A DNA stretch of 34,891 nt, taken from the IMG/VR virus record IMGVR_UViG_3300020457_000035, positions 1-34,891 of that record; one strand, written 5' to 3'. The notes under the pieces were generated by a model, which saw nothing but the letters and a program-made list of their open reading frames with translations, ran no database searches and was not told the origin of the DNA. The position numbers and the translations under genes are program-made. This document shows positions 26,901 to 28,252 of this stretch, piece by piece (within the stretch, counting starts at the first letter, position 1; each line of letters opens with the position of its first letter). The DNA comes from a virus.

Positions 26901-28246
26901 GGTACAGTTGAATATCCCTGACCACCTTCTAATACTTCAATAGTTCCAGAAAGAGACCCTCCTGTAAGCGTAGCTGTTCCAATTTTTGCTCCGCCTGGTT
27001 GTTTAAACGTAACTCTAGGAACAAATGTATATCCACTACCAGAATTTTCAATTTCAATGTTAGAAACAGCACCGTTAGTAACAGTTGCCGTTAATTTAGG
27101 CAATTCAGCATCAACATTAACTGGATTTTGTACAATAACAGTAGGAGGGTTTGTATCACTGTATCCCTTTCCACCATCAAGTAAAATTGCTTCCTTAATA
27201 CCATTAACCAGAGCATTTGCTGAAGCACCAGAACCTTCTGGGTGATTTATAGAAACTCTTGGTGGATAAGTATACTCATATCCACTTCCAGTTTTACTAA
27301 TACTAATAGATGTAAGTTCACCATCATTATTAACACGTGCATATCCTACTGCAGCAGAACCAAATGTAGGAATAGGTGCTTCAATAGAATATAATGATAG
27401 AATTCTTCCATTTAAAGGTGCTTCATTAAAAATGAACAAATCACCATCAATGAAAAAGTCTACTTTTGGTATAAGGAGTTTATTATCGTAAACTGCTAAA
27501 ATATACTCATCTGCAACAGGTTCATACTTATTACCCCCACTTGTTAGTTTGAATTCAGTCTTACCATCTCCGAAAGTTGCCGAAATATCATCAATATTAA
27601 TAATACTGTTTTCAATAAAACCACTTAAGAATGTAATATAGGTATTGATACTGTCATCTCCAGTAACTCTAGTTCTTGGAGCAGTTGTAAAGACAATATC
27701 AGTTCCATCAACGTCATAATCAACATCAGGAATTAAAACTTCTCCATAAAGACTAACAATCAAGTGTTGGGGAGTAGGAGCAGCAATTGGAGACGATTGA
27801 GAAGTAAGAGGGAATCGAACTCGTACTCCATCAAACAAATCAATGATTTGAGCAAGTCCAGTCCACTTTAGTTTTACTTGATCATAAGAAATACCAGGAC
27901 TTAGTGCAATATTTGGTGCTGCTGTACTTGATTCATAGTAAATTACTTCATCACCAATTAAAATAGAACCATTTGTATCTAAAAAATTATCAACACTCTC
28001 AACAACGATTTCTTGACTATCTTCTGTAATTGCTTCTACAACTTTAGTTGCACCACCTAAGATGTTAATATCCAGTTTGTCAATATCAAGATATTGCAAA
28101 AAGTTATTAATAATATTTTGACCCAGACCCGTTTTTTCTTGAGATCTATAATAGTACTCAATAAACTTATTAAACAGTGGATAATCTGTCTTTAGAAACT
28201 CAGGAGCCTGAGAAGCAATAGACTGGGAGACCTTATTAATATTCAT
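5903..28246 (-). CDS. Giant modular virion/tail-fibre protein in the gp7 slot (7447 aa)
   Basis: One uninterrupted 22.3-kb frame encodes a protein of roughly 0.8 MDa (estimate). It starts 6 nt after gp6, where T4 has gp7. The N-terminus (DYPLFNKFIEYYYRSQEKTG near residue 21, KLLYGEQVTVSYPKDQITK near 710) and a later block (SYYYQDFSYAVKS near 3450, then HPASFKVFGEL near 3480) resemble segments I recall from cyanophage baseplate-associated structural proteins. Between and beyond lie, by approximate residue: GY repeats (306-615, 1116-1332, 1749-1815, 3026-3232, 7350-7440); YHYH domain (1410-1545); EF-hand-like loop (1601-1612); kelch/SBBP-like propeller (1818-2203); LamG folds (2260-2415, 4280-4440); seven unfamiliar 100-aa repeats (3950-5515); FG-GAP propellers (4958-5320, 6300-6678); and helical modules (5320-6010, 6685-6775). 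It is probably an exceptionally long fibre or arm for host contact. No good ribosome site precedes the ATG, so coupling to gp6 is likely. It may represent several fused structural genes. Confidence 0.9.
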   Translation of the reverse strand: MNINKVSQSIASQAPEFLKTDYPLFNKFIEYYYRSQEKTGLGQNIINNFLQYLDIDKLDINILGGATKVVEAITEDSQEIVVESVDNFLDTNGSILIGDEVIYYESSTAAPNIALSPGISYDQVKLKWTGLAQIIDLFDGVRVRFPLTSQSSPIAAPTPQHLIVSLYGEVLIPDVDYDVDGTDIVFTTAPRTRVTGDDSINTYITFLSGFIENSIINIDDISATFGDGKTEFKLTSGGNKYEPVADEYILAVYDNKLLIPKVDFFIDGDLFIFNEAPLNGRILSLYSIEAPIPTFGSAAVGYARVNNDGELTSISISKTGSGYEYTYPPRVSINHPEGSGASANALVNGIKEAILLDGGKGYSDTNPPTVIVQNPVNVDAELPKLTATVTNGAVSNIEIENSGSGYTFVPRVTFKQPGGAKIGTATLTGGSLSGTIEVLEGGQGYSTVPEVYVDEPTGQDPVKATLKAIVTDGVVTAINIINNGQGYETTPRVAIIDPTGAQVLQTLVDSDGRVVSVELLDGGSGYDDVPSVYIVDTAEDGGTGATATASVFNGKITDINISNFGSGYSSSNPPQVIIQNPPEARSSVQIGLNEVTGFSVSKKGKNYTKAKFEGCARAVSGIVEYTSNGNAVFSNNTRASVAEEDANVKCLDSLFVKRLLDKYTEQFLPDVPELDFTKIDVRNAIKSVKDFYSTKGTSFSIAYLFKLLYGEQVTVSYPKDQITKPSAATWSIDTILRATLVSGDPTNIKDGLLTQEESIADPNIRAASALIENYISIKTSDVELFELVLSEETIDGSFVVPYKTKLAEPLDTTNSIITVDSTIGWPERNGEFIIGGTELIQYKEKSLNQFIECTRSVNGTVEDWDSATEITSNLQVFVNKGTAQEVVLNIVGIVDAQETVLTDTGSYYLKGDKLSVSKLGGSSDKPELQTWLYNVKKLLTVNSITFGGIDNKFATVTCANNHGLLVGDQVTVYGANPIIYNGTFLVTSRDSTTVFQYELPQTAEVVPQGNILVSVDLNKGKSDNSAVFNSIGPYTTNIQNSFFDDNYVYVASTGIPNYKIGPFPGSALLPGNQRKLNRFPLQPSTISIKDSIIPGPIGTWINGTSVWSYKSSIRKTFGPVTSINITNAGSDYDAASPPNITISGGGGEGATGAVTVNGSITEISVDSGGSGYTSSPLISIVGGNGSGASATAIVTKGVVSSILVNNGGTGYTSKPSITVVGGGGTGATATASVRGPIQSIAVTNGGDSYTTKPSVVLSSGTGAVAQAIVNNGRIISIAIISAGTGYTTAPEVTIQGDGFGAVAKATIDTDGENAGRVTNIEILNRGINYVQGTTIINLTSAGSNATFEPTVFEWTYNLQETTTVDTAKGSVFAGFNNQYGGEYAHISNPQRLRYILGDNLFESITGAILEQDSQLEHSPIIGWAFDGNPIYGPYGYNDPTDQSSNIVRLNTSYRLKENLVYNEISNPTPVRQSGPLLSDEAAGRFIEDYEYSFGLGDLDQYNGRFCKTPDFPEGRYCYFITIDTTEAGNAVFPYVLGPSFNSIADPWNLNKDAVQQNIPSGVVRYRDPYENVDIDVDRAPNASTNALSLENGDILLFEVEDENRDGVIDEEEANDPDQIFEESPLQLFDYFPSVRFDSKVDIEVETTTKFEDASVNGFIIEDSGQNYQVDDILVFDNENTDGTGVSARISKIKGESISSFTFETEGDDFIGKITTSTPHNVVAGDQVFVSYNPIMDETNKKYFVRQFKGIEEIVVNQSGSGYDSEIPPTIVIDGDGQSAELSATVSSTGSISGVNIINSGVDYTKDPRVILSHPQIFKKADYYVALIKNEDYVKVNDVFVNEEKDVFFCGKTLDVNGNEVAFISKFSELGVKEWEETLESQDGETYTEFIKLDVSGDIIWVVGHNKPNSSILTAYNPDVILVKYTQAIDGLSATLNFQKGYSGISGSTRADHVTTVKKYSDSRYIIGGFTNTNSSNPQDAFIASIDAAGSFAAKRKLASASGSEKITDLIVLDDAVYFIMETATTDGNADSRLAFGKVLIGTSQITVEWIKEINNTAYSFRNTSLAVDEFNEFYVTATLALKTDNNTKDSFWVGKFDISGDLLWNYRYVVPTGNSIELATRSTIDIFGDLNLAYTRIDSTNGYRTVDNAKIGYDGKLKKHTNTEFNKNNIEGITVNAITVDNSGDVYAFGQTSWNRNEVVCEFASDATDTTGHYTLTTLSATDSVKYEGGLAKIYGYNPAGSNSSWVNGAIKIPAAQLEEKLGDDWTLEFMLYKDAANSQTLSQTQQTLVGIGDVTDATGGLWFYYDAGGRLELVVTNNSTAISAAGGALQSTQTTLFADDTWQFIGLKKSGNTFTAYVNGVQILTGTISDTDLEDKDLYIGNIPGWSGTTGEFRKNEQGQYYVDNLVIKNRAITPDMPSDVTTIPPVASYGLTFAWADTAWFASYTNRYDYIDYVGFGIKTDKDSDSDRLGDKGVQVNTNVGFARTAITPVTGISLTASNTGFALGGGGLQALDFEDATTIMIVNPTDTSVTYSRDIWSARTATVPSPGSKKLSIDAKVKNRYYMKTTSTSKIDNVQELTINQDFNITIGSKLVLNNSSGSFINSGYVLSVDKTNKKVYLAVNNNDWSNDLNTGLLSTTRFDEQDTFGITGPFVSDENIISEYNFLNVINTTPGTFDIDLNDWNLDRTASTGSGNLDDFAKFKPFAADVYSVRIDEISGSSSFITGSVVQITASDITFNTAKTTAQITNLTGVTKITLIANLDKLLQATAVANTDQVYVITGNRHYLSVGDNIFVDGNPTRTDGGTAYDEYDGSFTVETVVSNREFTYKLDSVAITSPADTPANVNIFVKSPVLKMYYGHQYQFDLSHSSMVGANISFSKDNLYKLEYSFNSIERIGTPGITGENQAAPTVKLKIDQDIVTNISYYFDPSRTGDESPIDPNSYLDIVDSPYVGTFTVSEVDGATITTGATIIKFPLINEPEGNANVNRATYTTSSKKAVGSIGDIRLINTGGFYAKLPVVTGIQSSRKIERVQINEPGTEYAVGTYNSIPIGGDGEGGLVSIVVADGTNDEGDTIPGQIQSVTITSPGKGYTTANIDIESIDGILGPGLAGSGAEIDVVIPPFGTGAVVFAKGTNVGKIKKLKNNNFGYDYPHDYTLRPEITFPINAQLTSTSILDSITVNDPGSGYSQAPAVVITGGGGSGAIAEAAIRNGRIEQIFIKDPGAGYSSAPVVSLRSSFNYVVNLDLGLLQFAFPHGIQNGAEVSLNVVDTGQGIEFPLASGAIGRLNGNTTYYAIAGTANSLESDQLKLAITKANADLGDAITFANAGEGRQQVLTESFGAEATANVITSTFLEGELVYQGDSLANATATGYVSTNEGWQVGPRILKIVDYVGTFSQGQSVTGAISKSSGVISDLKIAKGVLEVGPITKTTGQFIDDVGKPSEIIQKIQDSYYYQDFSYAVKSSVSIDDWKDILIKNVHPASFKVFGELNIDEYGYTANKEIDFELTKSVELARDATVPNIQSFALAEPIYSEFNNTEVLFRQKRLTSSENILTSVVQRLDNISQLFDGERTQFPITVNGENVIANANQLLIVLNGVAQTPDTAFEVQGDSIVFAEPPQPPASVKYVNVVINQVSTKTLRFPPNSGIFPSIGNELVGVSSTARLTVTSVSGDTITGFVTQGTFLLSEQCQVSATGFSGALLEITDVTSNGLFGFNETVSNLTGDTAIVESINLETGQETPIADLRYSIGAASTSIEVVSSSSETDAPVTAGTFTIGENYQLASEIFRVDSVSNGTESTTLIVTRGLLGTAAISHQEDTPLYSTEIEVTNNLTLSKTTGTYQSTPGLYDIQTGDTIIGAKSGVVALVTATSAYQDPETLEFIEQVNISAGSSFFGLLFNRLTSVTYPNIILDDISKSQVSIVDFDDNLSAFDSKFPANESISNNILTYDSSNNHTYVGGTSTNALTFNDSSTKDVTDATYNNETGVLVLTIGSHSYTTSNTVTIGVDKLAFTCDLDNNSTVHYYPREGDPAYNTALAITAVSATTITVNVGVGGAFVDNEFIRNYRIRYGSNSGEFAVGENFRVKKLTLTDDVGEGFFSQGQIIRTEDTKAEIVGYSQARKTIYLGKIGRTQSTGQDFHQATFVAGAELNTHHAKFGSACLGLSAGTSAHTFVSGVTNAIVASNGATGSFTAATGTTYNPFTGDMVLEIGTHTLTTSNKVTIANDGVVFTCAQDGNNSNKAYPRATDPASGTALTITAVTGTTITVNVGVVPIDEYLTIPTSSEFGFATGDFTVETWIKLNSVASGNKTIFDMRSGATELAPYLYIDGANIKYYNNGSVTITGTTNLVIDTWYHVALTRTGTSTKIFLDGSQEGGTYSDSSNYGSTNPIRIGADWDGSEVVTGYFDNFRVSNNARYTTTFVAPKGMFHGDTNTKLLLHFDGTNGQKYTADWSGGESFTDGEEFNNSAITETNRQYGGLHKFVSATANAVESGGNYGHTFVSAVTNGVTSNVGNLPNPVTNAAYTPNTGNLVITSDAHNLSTSNTITIADNALTFKCAMDGNTTHHPYPRPGDPASGQTLAITAVTTNTFTVNVGTSPLVAFNVTDATYDANTGVLVLTIGSHSLPIGKSIRIAANSLTFSCDKDNFATEHSYPRSTDPAFNNALRVNATTATTISVNVGTVKGAKPIITGGVHTFVSGTTGGITPNSGSAVTAGSGTTYNALTGDLVLEIGSHSLTTSNTVQIATGAVTFTCDKDGHSTNHSYPRASDPVAGTNIAITAVTATTITVNVGAVEGQLPSFVGGGVHNFVSGVTNALTASNGASGNFTAASGTLYDYATGDLILEIGSHSLTTSNRITIADNGLTFTCDADNHTSYHTYPRSTDPISGKALSINAVTATTITVRVGVAAKTTEYKTHRYYDAANSVEKNIDLIAEEGNHAAVQASPFQFDALQSPTTLTQSSITNDSYYGGAVAVSNDGTTDRIVIGAPRYNNYTGRAYVYNLNGGGEVVINASDAAANDQFGYSVATNGNKVVVGAPFTDDGGSDSGCVYVYNVDGTGEAKIVASDDATLDYFGWSVAMTDTYIFVGAPGDTSKRGSVYRYDLNGANETKIEPSDGSTGDQFGMSIAVGSNRLVVGSMKEDTIAQDAGAVYVYNLDGTNEVKITDSAVNATDNFGSAVAVGENKVVVGCAGYDGNTGNTANAGAVFVYNLDGTGGFKIEASDIGSVDNFGAAVAVAQGKIFAASPYWDAGAIQNSGQLYAFDLDGTNEESLVMAPAVAFDNPGFNNALAVGSNKIILGAQFADPSNYSSAGAAYLWSYTQELTSISFTSTYKTILEALVQDMRNGSNSHVWDASAALVDRSGASVSGIVGYTTTDDNSLLTGLQTVQGLMSSIVNYIPITVAGSHGLSQFTDATVTDQSYQTLTTLTADAGTTYNSTTGELVITSNSHGLTTHSLIRIDEESLVFTCDKDNNETTHAYPRKNKDPFYNKVLKVTAVTTNTFTVNVGASPVGDRYAHTYNSSTPNGILVLNYTKLGCADVVSTVNNLLDIVEDTISEAIGTTSNDQNADHLAVVSRITPAIEFVGATVDAFLEGEFVGTYHDGTNDYVYTNLLGNKDEYRFRDAARLIRENSSVIVDKASADMLARYPDLILEMPRNSGGNDAGTERCKTDLGIIVGEIAKDIEFGGNANTVTAAKFYLNTNNEILHVRLQVWQSVFAHERLGFYMKQAITGDLDYTNTNNIITGDWGITNDPGGCANVKSAIDNLIATINDIIAPTNNDFNIAADRLYFNRKYIAEEIVGRNSGSQNGLLGAELRYTVDNGTFSALTYDRSTYTTYIKDFIIAMISDLQTGGDNSTITQMQKFLSNDLRISDDIDTQLFAFYFAHEQIKMLAEKAIRNLLYSAGSSVTGDQYAALHTNDSAYRDTETPTDITKVAFRMRKLVEIALETIAPGDVEARSAIKNILFNENYYKAEIASTVNNQFGTNSWQYDSFITDTVNNLQYDLFTTDTGDTRTAYTITLESFSGTFVVGNTITDGTNTAEILYVSSPILIIGAITGSVYGDGASLTSNGATGTVAVDGVSPAHEWYNNISNIKTIESATAISSLIEGSISNTNLWTLPEQFDQNWSKTLVNVTANTGISPDATTTSDKVSVTETTGEHFIERTYALSSFDTFDSGATTFDSTNETFDTGATNATQTFTSSMFVKASEYNNVQFQVLLDSGTVNAKFKVDLNTGTLGSLFVQPGLNVIDHGAIPFGNGWYRLYITAEFGFGFSNLKNKLNVLDNITQVDNFTGVSTNTKVSPTGTQQNSYFGYNGSIDVGNGKVVIGGYNDSSSGFNNNGTARVFDADGTNEIELESNNANDNQKYGYDVAIGNNKIAVGAYGTTVNGVANVGSAYLYDLDGSGELEIDITDVTGASLGSGGQFFGMQVSIANSQLFVGCPEFTSSGGSNQGAVFVFDFNGNYVRTITASDKASNDNFGMAIDTGNGKLVVGVPGAGSNGKVYVYNLDGTGEVIITSSNPEGGGQGGFGNKVAVGDNKIVVGSYLANGNGITGSGKANIYDLDGTNEVELYAPVGRRASTDMYGSSVAVDNGKIAIGAQQDEDAGNERGIVYVYDLDGTNVVEETAVDAQDGEFFGSAVELFDGKLYAAAYATRRNTTTGVGGFYIIDVTGGAGVFAWGAKLTNQLLATYIAVSGQEFYANAEFNIKKFALDLMQDQVGRALSNELISPSTNASFSKFFDSTSATNYNADTVNSFVRTSIDIIKEQLKSNIYYTTISENNGLTVAVKDFGERDIPVGISGEIIGSDFIYSNDRDLYAEIQTVRLNEAKIAKVYKRFRIDGNITDGPFVMNEVVQKSGDSSVTGVVYGFATDANFKYLDVAITGGTFSVLDTIVGATNNTTAQISAIEDRLHVIDIRGSFETDIPFKGYTSANTAKPVVFENNQAAVTDNSGGVLTVDTETLLGSLEVNSVVFPESSREYLEVTKYEGLDLEVGQKVASIGHRRLTVTVDSNFNTFEPGNKLYQVNGTAQNTSVYGYITEVDLANNYIYYVPVNGTINNGNTVGDYGLSGVTLQGSATISNILEVDGGAVGLIQDIRDAGLYKRLYLTNISGTFSGRDGIRGSYGYRSAIVTREILRARVKRFFKGFDGTQTTFDLSINNGTQYLPDPEGHMLIFINGVLQPPGAANSYNAFSDKIQFTEPPDLGSSFTGFYIGKLRQLDDISFEFDSLRQSFNLKRDDIFYSLTLTDGVQSSVIRPENNIIVSINGVLQEPGVGFEIVGSRIIFSEIPRFGSTFVAFSYVGSEADVDADVVVPPVEAGDFIDIEGEVSDREVAVIESSNSLITFDYLGSVFGQNADATAVLTNGFIERVSVTSGGSGYTSRPVVRLDSISGFDGQVKALIGVAGVTVTNGGTGYQNPNVVVETEVPDDWTAPDLSLYGEELIDPEVNP
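5935..6840 (-). other. C-terminal tail of the giant protein: paired INGVLQ domains plus GY units
   Basis: The last about 300 residues hold two copies of a small beta domain (MLIFINGVLQPPG with IQFTEPPDLGSSFTGFYIG, and IIVSINGVLQEPG with IIFSEIPRFGSTFVAFSYVG) followed by GY units (SVTSGGSGYTSRPVVRLDSI and TNGGTGYQNPNVVVE). Related INGVLQ-type domains occur near the N-terminus (about 27400-27860) and in the middle (about 17330-17580). The stop codon overlaps a late promoter. Confidence 0.75.
8212..9350 (-). repeat. FG-GAP seven-bladed beta-propeller 2 in the giant protein
   Basis: Residues about 6300-6678 hold a second set of seven FG-GAP-like units, for example NQKYGYDVAIGNNKIAVGAY, DNFGMAIDTGNGKLVVGVPG and DMYGSSVAVDNGKIAIGAQQ, each ending with a YVYDLDGTxExx strand. 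The unit plan matches propeller 1, but the sequences are well diverged, so the two probably arose by an old duplication or separate acquisition. A helical island and a carbohydrate-binding-like stretch (about 6110-6280, with WTLPEQFDQNWSKTLV and FGNGWYRLYITAEF) lie between them. Confidence 0.83.
10240..12280 (-). other. Alpha-helical island in the giant protein
   Basis: In an otherwise beta-rich protein, residues about 5320-6005 (apart from the isolated repeat copy) are mostly helical and internally repetitive. Paired segments include GCADVVSTVNNLLDIVEDTI and GCANVKSAIDNLIATINDII. Others are YRFRDAARLIRENSSVIV, CKTDLGIIVGEIAKDIEFGG, FAHERLGFYMKQAI and FAHEQIKMLAEKAI. Similar helical modules (DAxxLIxxN, CxxDxGxIVxxIxxDIxxGGN) recur, as I remember, in tail proteins of marine T4-like phages. 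They may form a rigid or hinge segment in the fibre. Confidence 0.7.
11705..12010 (-). repeat. Seventh, isolated copy of the ~100-aa repeat
   Basis: Residues about 5412-5515 contain TTGELVITSNSHGLTTHSLI, LVFTCDKDNNETTHAYPRKN, then KVTAVTTNTFTVNVGASPVG. This is plainly the same domain as the main array. It is separated from the array by the first propeller and a short helical stretch, so the propeller may have been inserted within an older array. Confidence 0.8.
12285..13373 (-). repeat. FG-GAP seven-bladed beta-propeller 1 in the giant protein
   Basis: Residues about 4958-5320 contain seven consecutive units of about 50 residues with the FG-GAP pattern: DxFGxSVAVxxxKxVVGAP, a variable loop, GxVYVYNLDGTxExKI, then ASD. 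Examples are DQFGYSVATNGNKVVVGAPF and DNFGSAVAVGENKVVVGCAG. Seven units fit one closed integrin-alpha-type propeller. The loops are rich in Asp and Gly, but no classic DxDxDG calcium loop is evident. Confidence 0.85.
13530..16395 (-). repeat. Array of six unfamiliar ~100-aa repeats around LamG 2
   Basis: Units begin near 16395, 15745, 14765, 14460, 14185 and 13850. A full unit has an HTFVSGVTN-type lead, a TYNxxTGDLVLEIGSHxLTTSN strand region, an IxxxxxTFxCDxD segment, HxYPRxxDP, and an ALxITAVTxTTITVNVG end. The Cys, the following Asp, the His and the YPR-DP group are retained across units, with minor changes such as CAQD or KAYPR in one copy. I do not recognise a named family. Two units share near-identical DNA, suggesting recent duplication. 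A seventh copy lies further downstream, beyond the first FG-GAP propeller. Confidence 0.8.
14950..15430 (-). other. LamG-like lectin fold 2 in the giant protein
   Basis: Residues about 4280-4440 carry FTVETWIKLNSVASGNKTIF, LYIDGANIKYYNNG, TWYHVALTRTGTSTKIFLDG, RIGADWDGSEVVTGYFDNFR, and a final KLLLHFDG. This is a clear LamG_3/concanavalin-like domain, clearer than the first copy. It is inserted between two groups of the 100-aa repeats. Confidence 0.88.
18550..19170 (-). repeat. GY beta-repeat cluster C in the giant protein
   Basis: Residues about 3026-3232 hold further GY units, including QINEPGTEYAVGTYNSIPIG, SPGKGYTTANIDI, DPGSGYSQAPAVVITGGGG and DPGAGYSSAPVVSL. They are less regular than cluster B, and longer spacers separate the first units. 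Confidence 0.75.
21010..21470 (-). other. LamG-like lectin fold 1 in the giant protein
   Basis: Residues about 2260-2415 show the laminin-G/concanavalin-A-like order: WTLEFMLYKD, a strand with LWFYYDAGGRLELVV, DTWQFIGLKKSGNTFTAYVN (the 'W..vaL...g....YvnG' core), and YVDNLVIKNRAITPD at the end. Such folds often bind sugars and would suit contact with host surface polysaccharide. Confidence 0.75.
21640..22790 (-). repeat. Kelch/SBBP-like beta-propeller in the giant protein
   Basis: Residues about 1818-2203 contain about six or seven degenerate units of 50-60 residues. Each pairs a VxGxT-type strand with a D-x-x-G turn and an aromatic W: FFCGKTLDVNGNEVAFISKF, YIIGGFTNTNSSNPQDAFIA, DSFWVGKFDISGDLLWNY and DVYAFGQTSW. 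This is the pattern of SBBP-type seven-bladed propellers in bacterial surface proteins. Blade boundaries are approximate. Confidence 0.6.
23411..23446 (-). other. EF-hand-like calcium loop in the giant protein
   Basis: Residues 1601-1612 read DENRDGVIDEEE, which fits the canonical 12-residue EF-hand loop: acidic or Asn at positions 1, 3, 5 and 9, Gly at 6, Ile at 8 and Glu at 12. Only one such loop is obvious here, so it is more like a dockerin or isolated loop than a calmodulin pair. Confidence 0.6.
23620..24020 (-). other. YHYH domain in the giant protein
   Basis: Residues about 1410-1545 include HSPIIGWAFDGNPIYGPYGY and, further on, DLDQYNGRFCKTPDFPEGRY and NAVFPYVLGPSF. This matches the layout of the YHYH family (a GxAxDGxPIYGP core, then a YNGxxxxTPxxPxGxYxYF block). 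The family is widespread in marine bacteria and phage structural proteins and has no firmly known function. The same domain, interrupted by insertions, occurs in the 1523-aa protein of this window. Confidence 0.8.
24250..24900 (-). repeat. GY beta-repeat cluster B in the giant protein
   Basis: Residues about 1116-1332 contain six regular units of about 33-36 residues, such as DSGGSGYTSSPLISIVGGNG, NNGGTGYTSKPSITVVGGGG and SAGTGYTTAPEVTI. They are more uniform than cluster A, implying more recent duplication. The cluster ends shortly before the YHYH domain. Confidence 0.82.
26400..27330 (-). repeat. GY beta-repeat cluster A in the giant protein
   Basis: Residues about 306-615 hold some seven units built on the pattern GSGYxxxPxVxIxxPxGxGAxAxAxVxxGxIxxIxIxxxG, for example TGSGYEYTYPPRVSI, GGKGYSDTNPPTVIV and NSGSGYTFVPRVTF. 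The spacing of about 35-45 residues and the alternating hydrophobic pattern suggest a stacked beta solenoid or a string of small beta units. Similar units recur later in this protein and in the 974-aa and 1523-aa proteins. Confidence 0.8.
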
Positions 28247-28252
28247 CTAACT

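Noticed and set aside
27057-27245. Plus-strand open frame opposite GY cluster A, and similar plus-strand frames opposite other repeats
   Set aside because: These are antisense readings of repetitive Gly/Pro/Ala codons, which stay open by composition.
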